Assembly: GCA_031261545.1 (NCBI GenBank)
Contig: JAISJL010000033.1
Location: 1-43,846 of the forward strand
Reading direction: 5' to 3'
DNA length: 43,846 nt
Source of the DNA: Candidatus Nomurabacteria bacterium
Lineage (GTDB): Bacteria; Patescibacteriota; Saccharimonadia; Saccharimonadales; Saccharimonadaceae
Positions within the stretch are counted from its first letter, which is position 1, and each line of letters starts with the position of its first letter. The position numbers were made by a program, and so were the translations under genes. Below the pieces are notes generated by a model. It was given only the letters and a program-made list of their open reading frames with translations. It was not told the DNA's origin and did no database searches. Below, one piece after another: positions 17,000 through 26,309 of the stretch.

Positions 17000-18000
17000 T
17001 ATTTTTTGTCCTTCTTGGTTGATTTTAGGGCTTTTTTGCCTTCGGCGAGGGCGAAATGGGCTTGGGCGATGTCGTCGTCTTCTTGCGGGGTTTCGGTGCC
17101 TTTGTAGTAGTTCATGAAGATGCTTTGGAGGGATTCGCTGGTGATTTGGAGATTGGAGACGGTAAACTTGGCGAGGACTTTGAGCAGGGGGTTGATGGCG
17201 TCGGTTAGGGTGATTTGGAGTTTGGTTTCTTCCGGAACGGTGATGGTGGCCTTGTCGCCGTAGGCGGATTTGATGCCGAAGATGATGTCGGAGACGTGAT
17301 CAGAAGTGAGTGAGATGATGGTCGGGGAGAGTTTTTTGAGATCCGATTTGGATTTGTGGGCGATGATTTTGCCGCTCCTGATGAAGATGAAGTTGTCGCA
17401 GATGTCTTCGATGTCGGAGAGGATATGGCTTGAGATGAAAACGGTGGTGCCGGTGCGGCGGAGGTCGAAGAGACGGCGCTTGAATTCGGCGACGACGAGT
17501 GGGTCGAGGCCGTTGGTAGGTTCGTCGAGGATGAGGATTTTTGGTTTGCCGAGTAGGGCGATAAGTAGCGCTACTTTTTGGTGGTTGCCGTTGCTGAGAT
17601 TGTCGATTTTGGCTTTTAGGTCGAGCTTGAACTTGTGCGATAAACTGGTGATTTGTTTTTGGTCGATTTTCTTGCCGGTCAGTTTGGCGAAGTATTTGAG
17701 TTCTTGCTTGACGGTTAGATTGTTGTCGAGGGTGGGGTTGCTGGCGACGAAGCCGACATCCTTTAGCGCCTTGATATTATTGCAGGAGACCTTGTCGCCA
17801 CTTAATTTGGCGATGCCGTGGGCGGCCTTGATGAAACCTAATAATATGTTGATGGTGGTGCTCTTGCCGGCACCGTTGGGGCCGAGAAAGCCGGTGATTG
17901 AGGCGGGAGAAATGTTGAAAAAGACATCGGAGATGGCTTTAGTATTACCAAAAGATTTGGTTAAATCTGCAACTTGGATGTCGTTCACTTTGATGCCCAT
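16999..18000 (-). CDS. ABC transporter ATP-binding protein
   Basis: GFLGPNGAGKSTTINILLG, LSNGNHQKVALLIALLGKPKILILDEPTNGLDP; start MGIKVND at 18000. Confidence 0.92.
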   Translation of the reverse strand: MGIKVNDIQVADLTKSFGNTKAISDVFFNISPASITGFLGPNGAGKSTTINILLGFIKAAHGIAKLSGDKVSCNNIKALKDVGFVASNPTLDNNLTVKQELKYFAKLTGKKIDQKQITSLSHKFKLDLKAKIDNLSNGNHQKVALLIALLGKPKILILDEPTNGLDPLVVAEFKRRLFDLRRTGTTVFISSHILSDIEDICDNFIFIRSGKIIAHKSKSDLKKLSPTIISLTSDHVSDIIFGIKSAYGDKATITVPEETKLQITLTDAINPLLKVLAKFTVSNLQITSESLQSIFMNYYKGTETPQEDDDIAQAHFALAEGKKALKSTKKDKK

Positions 18001-18094
18001 AATAAGATTATTATATACAACTTTCATTAAAAATGCAAGTATCCGCAAATTATCTTTTTCAATAACGTCAAACCTGATGCACTTTTTCTCAGAA

Positions 18095-18205
18095 GCGCTC
18101 TTCAAAACACTAATTCCAAACAGGCCATCCTACCTTGAAAAGAAGCAGGGAACGTAATACATTGCAACTCGTCTTTAGCCTGTTTGCGAATTAGGTTTTG
18201 AGCGC
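18095..18205. repeat. Element D: long inverted-repeat element, arms related to element A
   Basis: GCGCTCTTCAAAACACTAATTCCAAACAGGC / GCCTGTTTGCGAATTAGGTTTTGAGCGC pair with small bulges. Confidence 0.8.
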
Positions 18206-18228
18206 GCTTTGATAAATGTTCGCTATGT

Positions 18229-19161
18229 TTAGGCTTCTTGGGCGTCGGCACCACGGGTGATGAGGTCGCTGATGATGAAGCCGGCGATGCCGCCAACGAT
18301 TGGGGCTAAGATGTAGACTAAGGCGTTGGTCCAGAAGTTTTCTGGGACTGCGGTGAAGCCTTCCATGGCGATGGCTAGGGCTGGGTTAAGAGCGAAGCCG
18401 GATTGGATGTAGCTTGAAGCGGTCATGGCGAAACAAACGGCTGCGAAGAGACCGCCGGCGAAGATTGCGCCGAAAGTGAAGACGCTTTTCTTCATCTGGA
18501 TTGCTCGAGCGAAGAAGAGTGCGATGATGGCGGCACCGATGAGCTCAATACCAAAGGCATACCACATTTTGCCCTCTGGGATGGCGACCATGGAATACAT
18601 GGTTGCGGCGTAGGTTGTGCTGGTTGCCTCTGGCGCGCCACCGATGAAGGTTTTGAGCGTGATGTAGGCTAACATGGCACCCAAGACTTGCGCGATGATG
18701 TAGAAAACTGCGCGTAAAGCCGATAAACGGCGAGTAACCAAGGCACCGATGGTGACGACTGGGTTAATAAAGGCGCCGCTGATTTTATAAACCAAGAGAG
18801 CTGCCGCCAAGGTGCCGAAGAGCACGAAGATTGGCGATGAGCTGGTGGTCAGGATGACCAAAACTAGGGCGAACGAACCCAAGACTTCTGCTACGAGAGC
18901 TGCGATGAGCTTTGGTGAGCTGAAAAGGCTTTCGATGTTTTCGCTGCCGCTATACTTTTTGGTGAAAAAAGACTTGAAAACGTTGCCCGAAGGTTTTGTG
19001 ATTTCCTTTGGTGCTGGTTTTACGACTTGCTTTTCCTCTGCTTTGGCTGTTGGCTTGTCTGCCACTTTCTCAGCTGGTGCTTTTGTTACGGGTTTGGTGC
19101 TTTCCGCCTTGACCGTTTCTGCGCTTTTCCCACCACGCTTGCTTTTGTTGCTATGTGCCAT
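18229..19161 (-). CDS. MIP/aquaporin-family channel with K/A/P-rich N-terminal extension
   Basis: AEVLGSFALVLVI, SGAFINPVVTIG, SGFALNPALAIA; SD AAGGAGG. Confidence 0.85.
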   Translation of the reverse strand: MAHSNKSKRGGKSAETVKAESTKPVTKAPAEKVADKPTAKAEEKQVVKPAPKEITKPSGNVFKSFFTKKYSGSENIESLFSSPKLIAALVAEVLGSFALVLVILTTSSSPIFVLFGTLAAALLVYKISGAFINPVVTIGALVTRRLSALRAVFYIIAQVLGAMLAYITLKTFIGGAPEATSTTYAATMYSMVAIPEGKMWYAFGIELIGAAIIALFFARAIQMKKSVFTFGAIFAGGLFAAVCFAMTASSYIQSGFALNPALAIAMEGFTAVPENFWTNALVYILAPIVGGIAGFIISDLITRGADAQEA

Positions 19162-19239
19162 TTGAATCCTCCTTACAAATTTACTGCTTTAATGATATAA
19201 TACAACAAGAAAGTAAAAAATGCAAGGGAGTTTGACAAA

Positions 19240-19491
19240 ATGGGAATATTATTGTTTGATGAAGAGGAGAAATCGGGTTTGCGGCAACGGATTGCAATGG
19301 AGATGAGGCAGAAGATGGAGGAAAACGGCTTGGATGAAGGGCGTGCGCCAGAAATTGACGATGCGGTGGATTCAGTCTATCTTGAAACTTTTGACAAGAA
19401 GAAGGACAACCCGTATTTTTGGCGGATTGTGATTATGATTGCGGTGGTTTTGGCGATTATTTGCGGTTTTATATTCTTTGTGCTAAAATAG
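19240..19491 (+). CDS. Small C-terminally membrane-anchored protein, unknown
   Basis: GGGAG SD; C-terminal TM IVIMIAVVLAIICGFIFFVLK. Confidence 0.65.
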   Translation: MGILLFDEEEKSGLRQRIAMEMRQKMEENGLDEGRAPEIDDAVDSVYLETFDKKKDNPYFWRIVIMIAVVLAIICGFIFFVLK

Positions 19492-19498
19492 GAGTATT

Positions 19499-20491
19499 AT
19501 GGATTTGGAAAAATTGAGAGAAGAACTGTTGGCGGACGTTCGGGGTGGAGCGGCGGTTAATGATGTCTTGAAAAAGTTGAACGGGGCTTATGCGGAAATT
19601 AAGGGTTTACCAGTGGAGAAAAAGGCGAGTTTTGGGCAGAAATTGAACGAAATGAAGCAGGAAATTGTGCGAGTTGGAGCGGCTGGCGAAGTTTCCGTCA
19701 GTCAACTGGCGGAAATTGACAAAACGGCGCCGTTTTTGGACGCTAATAGCCGAGATTTTGGACTGAGATGGACGGACGGTAGCCAACACCCGATAACATT
19801 TGAGATGGAACGGATGCGGGGGATTGCGGAAAGGATTGGGTTTAATGTGATTGAGGGGCGGCAACTTGACGACGATTTTCATATGTTCGGTGCGTTGAAC
19901 TTCCCCGAGGGTCATCCGGCACGGGATAGTTTTGACACTTTCCGAACAGAGGAAGGATTTATCCCGCCGGCGCATACTACGGCTATGCAAAATCGGATAT
20001 TGCTGGATCAGCGCGAAAAATTGCTACGCGGTGAACAGATCGCGACGATTACGCTGGGGCGGACTTTTCGCAACGAAGACGTTGACGTGACGCACGAGCA
20101 TACCTTTTACCAGTGGGACGGGGTTTTTGTGAGCAAGACGGCGGATTTGGCACAGATGATTGCGATTATTCGGGAGTTTTTTGAGGCTTTTTATGGCGAA
20201 AAATTGAAAATTGCGACTCAACCAGCTTGTTTTCCGTTCACGGAACCGAGTATGGAGTTTATGATTGAAAAACCGGCGTCGATTGGTGGTAAGCCGGGAG
20301 AGTGGTTGGAGATGTTGGGGTGCGGTATGATTCACCCGAATGTTTTGCGAATGGCGAAGATTGATCCGGAAGTTTATCGGGGATTTGCGTGGGGCGGTGG
20401 GTTTGACAGGCTGATTATGCTGAAATATGGGATTGACGATATTCGGTATTTGGAGAGTGGAAAGTTAGCATTCTTAAAGGAGTTTAGATAA
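19499..20491 (+). CDS. pheS: Phenylalanine--tRNA ligase alpha subunit
   Basis: HTTAMQNRIL, GRTFRNEDVDVTHEHTFYQWDG, FAWGGGFDRLIMLKYGIDDIR. Confidence 0.95.
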   Translation: MDLEKLREELLADVRGGAAVNDVLKKLNGAYAEIKGLPVEKKASFGQKLNEMKQEIVRVGAAGEVSVSQLAEIDKTAPFLDANSRDFGLRWTDGSQHPITFEMERMRGIAERIGFNVIEGRQLDDDFHMFGALNFPEGHPARDSFDTFRTEEGFIPPAHTTAMQNRILLDQREKLLRGEQIATITLGRTFRNEDVDVTHEHTFYQWDGVFVSKTADLAQMIAIIREFFEAFYGEKLKIATQPACFPFTEPSMEFMIEKPASIGGKPGEWLEMLGCGMIHPNVLRMAKIDPEVYRGFAWGGGFDRLIMLKYGIDDIRYLESGKLAFLKEFR

Positions 20492-20492
20492 A

Positions 20493-20876
20493 ATGAGTAC
20501 GATTTTTACAAAGATTATTCGGGGAGATGTCCATGCGCACAAGATTTATGAGGATGAAGAGGTTTTTGCCTTTTTGGACATTGATCAGAGCAAGGCGGGA
20601 CATATCTTGGTGGTGCCGAAACTGGAAGTGGACAAGTTTTATGATGTTCCAGATGAACTGTATGTGAAATTGTTTTTGGTGGCGAAGAAATTGGCGATTG
20701 CTTTGGAAAAGGCTAGTAGTTGCAGAGTCCAGATGGGATTAACCGGCGTGGATGTCCCACACACACACATCCATCTTACTCCGATTGAGAAGATTCACGG
20801 CAATATTTACGGGGTGAACGCGCTGGACGGATTGTCGGATACGGAAATTGCTGCAAAAATAAGGAGTTATTTATGA
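20493..20876 (+). CDS. HIT family protein
   Basis: FTKIIRGDVHAHKIYEDEEVFAFLDI, PHTHIHLTP. Confidence 0.92.
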   Translation: MSTIFTKIIRGDVHAHKIYEDEEVFAFLDIDQSKAGHILVVPKLEVDKFYDVPDELYVKLFLVAKKLAIALEKASSCRVQMGLTGVDVPHTHIHLTPIEKIHGNIYGVNALDGLSDTEIAAKIRSYL

Positions 20877-23416
20877 AAATATCGGTAAATTGGTTGAAAG
20901 AATATGTGGATTTGGAGGGGATTAGTGTTTCTGATTTGGCTACGCGGATTGGTGCCAGATTGGTTGAGGTGGAGGAAGTTGTTGACTTTGGGGCTAAGTA
21001 TAAGGATGTTTTGGTGGTTCGGGTTGTCTCGGCTGAACAGATTGAAGGGACGCATTTGTCAGTTTGCAAGATTGATGATGGCGGAAAGTTTGCTGGAGAA
21101 ATTGAACGAGATGATAGCGGTTTGGTGCAAGTGGTTTGCGGGGCGCCAAATGTGCGCGAGGGCTTGATTACGGCTTGGGTGCCTGTCGGGGCGACGGTGC
21201 CTTGCACTTTTGGGACGGACGATCCGTTTGTTTTGGGTGTGAAAAAAATGCGTGGGTATATGAGTAATGGTATGTTGGCGGGGGCGGATGAATTGGCGCT
21301 CGGAGATGATCATAGTGGGATTGTGGAGTTAAATGGTATTAAAAGCGCTGTTGCTGGGGCTTCGCTAATTGATGTTTTGGGTCTTGATGATTATATCTTG
21401 GATATCGAAAATAAATCCTTGACGCACCGCCCAGATTGTTTTGGGATTATTGGGTTTGCAAGGGAGGTAGCGGGGATTTTTGGGCGAGAGTTCAAGACGC
21501 CGGAATGGCTTTATGACGATGATGGTGTCAAGTGTCAAGTGTGTGACGCAAAGGTGGAGATTGAAGTGGAAAATAAGGCGCAATGCACGGCCTACCGAGC
21601 GATTATTCTCGGTTTGTCTTCTAATTATAGCACACTTGACGGAAAAAAGCAAGAGGTATCAGATGAAAAAAGTGCATTTTTGGATGAAATGAGCGTGAAA
21701 TTATTGAAAAGCGGGATGCGGCCGATTGAGAAAAAGGTGGATTGGTCGAATTATTTGATGTTGCTTTCGGGGCAGCCGCTGCACTTCTTTGATTATGACA
21801 AGATGTTGAAAGTCGGTGGGGCTTCGAACGTGAAGATTGGGGTGCGGAGTGCGAAAAATGGTGAGAAATTGAAATTGTTGAATGATAAAACGATTGAGAT
21901 GACGACGGGTGATATTGTGATTTGCTCGGGGAATGTGCCGGTGGCCTTGGCGGGGGTGATGGGCGGGAAAAACACGGAGATTGACGGTTCGACGAAGCGG
22001 ATTTTGGTGGAAGCGGCGACGTTTAATTTGTATAATTTGCGGTCGACGGGGATGAGATATGGGATTTTCTCTGAGGCTTTGACACGGTTCACTAAGGGGC
22101 AGCCAGCGGAACTTTCGCGATTCGTTTTGGCGAAAACGGCTTCTGAGTTGGTGGATAATTTGGGGATGGAGAAATTGAGCGAGATTGTGGAAGTGGCGGA
22201 GGAGCTTGAGCCGGCGCGCGTGGAGGTTTCGGCTGGGGAGATAAACGAGATTTTGGGGACAGCGTTTTCGTATGAAGAGATTGAGAAGACTTTGCGAAAT
22301 GTTGGATTTGGGGTTGGCTGTGCGTGCGGGAAATCTGGGAAATGCGAGTGTGAGAAAATTGTGGTGACGGCGCCGTATTGGCGGACGGATATTGCGATTT
22401 TGGAGGACGTAGCGGAGGAGATTGGGCGACTGAACGGGTTTGATAATATTGAATTGAAGTTGCCCGAGAGGAGCGCGAAGCAGGTTGACAGGGATGAGAT
22501 GGGTGATGCGAAGCAGAAATTGCGCAAGATTTTGATGGATAGTGGGGCGAATGAGATTTTGACTTATAGCTTCGTGAGCGGAAAATTGTTGGAAAAAGCG
22601 GGGCTGGACGTTGCTAATTCGTATCGGATTATGAATTCGATTAGCCCAGAATTGCAATATTGCCGACAGAGTTTGATACCGAGTTTGGCGGAAAAGGTTT
22701 ATCTGAATGCGAAGGCGGCGTATAATAAGTTTTGTTTGTTTGAGATTAACAAGATTTCTAGCAAAGATATGGGATTGACCACGGAGGGAGTTCCGGTTGA
22801 AAGCAATCGTGTTGCGGTTATGTTAACAGATAGAAAAAATAAGAATTGGGAAAAAGGCGAGGCTTTCTATGCTGCCAAGAGGCTCTGTTTTGAGGCTATT
22901 CGTGGGTTTGGTATAGATGTGGATTTGGTGGAGATTGCCGAGATAGATGATGGTGCGGTTGCGAGAAGTTTGGACAGTCGCAGAGCGGTGATGTTGAAAG
23001 CTGGTGAAGAAGAGATTGGTTGCGTTGGTGAATTGACGCAAGATATGAAACAGAAGCTGAAATTGCCGGATTTTGTGGCAGGATTTGAGATGGATGTTGA
23101 CGTTTTGATGCGGTTGCCAAAGCGGGCCAAAAGATATGGCGCGTATAATAACAGGGAGAGCATTGACGTGAGTATTTTGGTCGATGAAAAAATGACTTGG
23201 GCTGAGATTGAAAAGAAAATACGAGAATGTTTTGATGATACTGATTATTTCTATGATTTGGAGCCATTGGACATTTATAGCAAAGACGGTGGCAAGGTCT
23301 TGTCGTGGAGAATTGTTTTTGGAAACTATGAAAAAACCTTGACAAAAAGCGACGCACAAATTATAATGGAAGAAATAGCTGCGGTGGTGGCGGGTGTTGG
23401 CGGAAAAATTGTATAA
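20873..23416 (+). CDS. pheT: Phenylalanine--tRNA ligase beta subunit
   Basis: MKISVNWLKEYVDL, tRNA-binding domain, B3/B4, B5 and FDX-ACB-like C-terminus; overlaps HIT stop. Confidence 0.95.
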   Translation: MKISVNWLKEYVDLEGISVSDLATRIGARLVEVEEVVDFGAKYKDVLVVRVVSAEQIEGTHLSVCKIDDGGKFAGEIERDDSGLVQVVCGAPNVREGLITAWVPVGATVPCTFGTDDPFVLGVKKMRGYMSNGMLAGADELALGDDHSGIVELNGIKSAVAGASLIDVLGLDDYILDIENKSLTHRPDCFGIIGFAREVAGIFGREFKTPEWLYDDDGVKCQVCDAKVEIEVENKAQCTAYRAIILGLSSNYSTLDGKKQEVSDEKSAFLDEMSVKLLKSGMRPIEKKVDWSNYLMLLSGQPLHFFDYDKMLKVGGASNVKIGVRSAKNGEKLKLLNDKTIEMTTGDIVICSGNVPVALAGVMGGKNTEIDGSTKRILVEAATFNLYNLRSTGMRYGIFSEALTRFTKGQPAELSRFVLAKTASELVDNLGMEKLSEIVEVAEELEPARVEVSAGEINEILGTAFSYEEIEKTLRNVGFGVGCACGKSGKCECEKIVVTAPYWRTDIAILEDVAEEIGRLNGFDNIELKLPERSAKQVDRDEMGDAKQKLRKILMDSGANEILTYSFVSGKLLEKAGLDVANSYRIMNSISPELQYCRQSLIPSLAEKVYLNAKAAYNKFCLFEINKISSKDMGLTTEGVPVESNRVAVMLTDRKNKNWEKGEAFYAAKRLCFEAIRGFGIDVDLVEIAEIDDGAVARSLDSRRAVMLKAGEEEIGCVGELTQDMKQKLKLPDFVAGFEMDVDVLMRLPKRAKRYGAYNNRESIDVSILVDEKMTWAEIEKKIRECFDDTDYFYDLEPLDIYSKDGGKVLSWRIVFGNYEKTLTKSDAQIIMEEIAAVVAGVGGKIV

Positions 23417-23431
23417 TAAGAAAGGTTTATT

Positions 23432-24193
23432 GTGATTGAGGTTGAGAAAAAAATGAGTTTGAGCAAGAAGATTGTGATTTGGGCGATTGCGGGATTGATG
23501 GCGTTGTCGGTGGTGATTGTGTTTGTGAATATCATCATGTCGAACAATTCGGCGAGCAAATTGTCGGATGAAGTGGCAGAGGCGCAGGGCGAGATGGAGA
23601 CAATCTTGAAAGCACGAGACGAGGAATTGGGAGAACAGGCTAAGACTTTGAGCGAGAAATATGCGAAGAGCTTTGCAGAATATAAGAAATTGGTTGGGAA
23701 ATTTGACAGCGTGAGTGCGCTCAAGATTGAGGACATCAAGAAGGGCGACGGTCAGGCGATTTCGGAAGGTGTGCAATATAGCGCGTATTATATTGGTTTC
23801 CTGAGCGACGGGACGGTGTTTGATAGCAGCTTTAAGGATTTTGAGGGTGAGATTACGGATGATTTGAGCGAGGTGCTGAGTTTGCCGATTTCGAGCACGG
23901 GTGGCGGAGCGGGGATGATTGAGGGCTGGACAAAGGGCGTGGAGAATATGCAGATTGGTGGTGTGCGCAAGATTACGGTGCCGTCGGCTATGGCTTATGG
24001 TGACACGGCGCAGAATAACATTCCGGCTGGTTCGACGTTGACTTTCATTGTGATGGTAATTCCGAAGATTGATAATATTGCTTATGATGGGCAGTTGGTT
24101 GAACTGTGTAAAAAGGCGTATTCGAGCTATGCAGCACAATATGGCGAGGACTACATTGTGCAAGTTTGCCAAGAAGAGTATGGCAATAAGTAA
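23432..24193 (+). CDS. FKBP-type peptidyl-prolyl isomerase, membrane anchored
   Basis: YSAYYIGFLSDGTVFDSSF, MIEGWTKGVENMQIGGVRKITVPSAMAYG, IPAGSTLTFIVMV; GTG start after AGAAAGG. Confidence 0.88.
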   Translation: MIEVEKKMSLSKKIVIWAIAGLMALSVVIVFVNIIMSNNSASKLSDEVAEAQGEMETILKARDEELGEQAKTLSEKYAKSFAEYKKLVGKFDSVSALKIEDIKKGDGQAISEGVQYSAYYIGFLSDGTVFDSSFKDFEGEITDDLSEVLSLPISSTGGGAGMIEGWTKGVENMQIGGVRKITVPSAMAYGDTAQNNIPAGSTLTFIVMVIPKIDNIAYDGQLVELCKKAYSSYAAQYGEDYIVQVCQEEYGNK

Positions 24194-25076
24194 GATTTGG
24201 GATTTGGTGATTGCGGGCGCGGGGCCGGCGGCTTTGACGGCGGGGCTTTATGCGGCACGGGAGAACTTGCAAGTTTTGGTGGTTGAAAAGCAGACTTTTG
24301 GTGGGAAAGTCGCCACGATTTCGAGGATTGACAATTTTCCTGGGACTATGGTTGGGACGAGCGGCGAGGTATTGGCGGGGAACTTGATTGAGCAGGCGAA
24401 AAGTTTTGGTGTGCAGATGGATTATGGTGAGGTCTCTGCGATTGCGCGGCACGAAGACGGTTTCGCCTTGACAGTTGATGGTGATGAGGTTTTGGCGCGA
24501 AGCGTTTTGGTGGCGACGGGGCTGGAAAACCGAAAATTGGGAGTTGCCGGAGAAAAATTGCAAGGCGTGCATTATTGCGCGACTTGCGACGGGGCGTTTT
24601 ATAACGGCAAAAGGGTGATTGTGGTGGGCGGTGGAAACTCGGCTTTGCAAGAGGCGTTTTATTTGGCGAAAATTGTGGGGCATATTACGATTATTTCGGC
24701 CGGTGAGTTGACGGCGAGCCACGCCTTGCGGGAGGAATTATCTCGGCATAAGGAAATTGAGGTTTTGGAGAATACCGTCATTGAGGAAGTTGTCGGGTTG
24801 GATGGAAAAGTCAACGGCGTTCGGATTGGAGATGATATGATTGAGGCCGATGGCGTTTTTGTGTTTATCGGACATGCGCCGAGCGTTGGGTTTTTGCAAG
24901 ATTTGGAGGTTCGGGTTGACGAGAAAGGATTTATTGAAACCGATGCTGAGATGATGACAAATGTGGCTGGAGTTTTTGCAGCGGGTGATGTGCGAAGTGG
25001 ATCGGTCAAGCAGGCGATTACGGCAGCCGGTGAAGGTGCGGTGGCGGCGGTGGCGATCGGAAAATATTTGAGTTAG
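24180..25076 (+). CDS. trxB: Thioredoxin reductase
   Basis: AGAGPAALTAGLYAAR, CATCDGAFYNGKRVIVVGGGNSALQEA, GVFAAGDVRSGSVKQAITAAGEGAVAA. Confidence 0.9.
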   Translation: MAISKIWDLVIAGAGPAALTAGLYAARENLQVLVVEKQTFGGKVATISRIDNFPGTMVGTSGEVLAGNLIEQAKSFGVQMDYGEVSAIARHEDGFALTVDGDEVLARSVLVATGLENRKLGVAGEKLQGVHYCATCDGAFYNGKRVIVVGGGNSALQEAFYLAKIVGHITIISAGELTASHALREELSRHKEIEVLENTVIEEVVGLDGKVNGVRIGDDMIEADGVFVFIGHAPSVGFLQDLEVRVDEKGFIETDAEMMTNVAGVFAAGDVRSGSVKQAITAAGEGAVAAVAIGKYLS

Positions 25077-25137
25077 TTTTATTTTTATTGCGGCTGTGCT
25101 TTTATCTGTGAGCGTGTTGTGATATAATAGTTTTAAG

Positions 25138-25611
25138 ATGGCAGAGGAAAAACTATCACAACTGTTGAATATACATTTTGGATTTCGGCGACCGATTGAA
25201 AAGGTGATTTTGCAAAATGTTTATGTTGGATCGATGGCGAACGCGACGTTGTTTTTTGACGCCAAAGGGTATTTGTTATTATTCATTGCGTCAAAAACGC
25301 GATTGAAATTGGCAGAAGTGCAAAAGATTGTCAGCCGGATGGGAATGAAGGCGCGGATTTTTTTGCCGCCGATGGGTGATACGGCGTATTTCAACACGAT
25401 TGCGCGAGAGAAGTTTGCGATGACTTTTCCTGGCAAAAAGATCGTGCATGCAGATGACTTGGCGTATTATCGGACATTGGTGCCGTATAATCCGGCTCTG
25501 GTGGTGATTGGTGAGGTCAAAAACGGCGTGGTCAAGGTTTTTGATTCGGAATCGCCGACAGGGTGGCGAGATGCAGTGAATTTGAGTTATAATTATTCCA
25601 AAACGCGTTGA
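25138..25611 (+). CDS. Hypothetical protein
   Basis: Strand-skew-typical ORF; TGATATAAT 9 nt before ATG. Confidence 0.7.
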   Translation: MAEEKLSQLLNIHFGFRRPIEKVILQNVYVGSMANATLFFDAKGYLLLFIASKTRLKLAEVQKIVSRMGMKARIFLPPMGDTAYFNTIAREKFAMTFPGKKIVHADDLAYYRTLVPYNPALVVIGEVKNGVVKVFDSESPTGWRDAVNLSYNYSKTR

Positions 25612-26309
25612 TCGGGGCATTTTTCGAGGACTTTTTGCATGGCGGCGGTTTCGGCTTCGGTGTTCCAGAGGTCGTATTTTAGTTTTATGGTGATTTGGCG
25701 GGCGATATAATAGCAGCGGAAGGATTTGTTGGAGGGGAGCCAGTTGGCGGCATCGGAGTCGGATTTTTGCATGTTGGCGGGTCCGTCGGAGGCGAGAAGG
25801 TTGAGCGGGTCGTTGGCGAATTGTTTGCGTTTGTCCTTTTCCCAATATTGCGCGCCTTTTTGCCAAGCGTCCGACAGCGGCACGATGTGATCGATTTGGA
25901 CGGCGGAGGCATTGTCGGCGCGCGAGAATTGGATGGTTTTGCCAGTGTAGGGGTCTTGCAGGATTCCGGTGGCAACGAGGCAGTTGTCTTTCATGGTTTT
26001 ATCGGTCAAATCGCGGAAGAGAATGACGTTGCGAGTGTCGCAGCCGTTGATTTCGCCCCAGCCGTTGCCAAATTGGTCGCGTGAGTAGCCGGTCTTTGGT
26101 GCGCGGCCTTTGATAGGGATTTCGCTTAGTTTTTCGAGTGCCTTTGGTAGATTTTCATCGGTGTTTTGGGTTTGATCTTCGCTTGAGATTTGGCTTTGGT
26201 TTGGATTTTGGTCTAGGATTGGGTTTTCCGAAAAATCTTCGTTGATGAAGACGGCTATGAAAATAGTCGCCAATAAAAATAAAATACCAAAAATGCGACG
26301 CTTGCGCAT
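25593..26309 (-). CDS. Secreted or anchored HNH/DUF1524-like nuclease
   Basis: N-terminal signal/TM; YSRDQFGNGWGEINGCDTRNVILFRDL, VQIDHIVPLSDAW, FANDPLNLLASDGPANMQKSD; TAATG coupling to upstream gene. Confidence 0.82.
   Translation of the reverse strand: MRKRRIFGILFLLATIFIAVFINEDFSENPILDQNPNQSQISSEDQTQNTDENLPKALEKLSEIPIKGRAPKTGYSRDQFGNGWGEINGCDTRNVILFRDLTDKTMKDNCLVATGILQDPYTGKTIQFSRADNASAVQIDHIVPLSDAWQKGAQYWEKDKRKQFANDPLNLLASDGPANMQKSDSDAANWLPSNKSFRCYYIARQITIKLKYDLWNTEAETAAMQKVLEKCPDQRVLE

Noticed and set aside
21701-24172. Long minus-strand ORFs opposite pheT and the FKBP gene (for example 22823-24172, 449 aa, and 21701-22657, 318 aa)
   Set aside because: They are antisense to clear pheT/FKBP/trxB genes and have low-complexity H/N/R/Q/P-rich translations, an artefact of the strong G/T strand bias removing stops.
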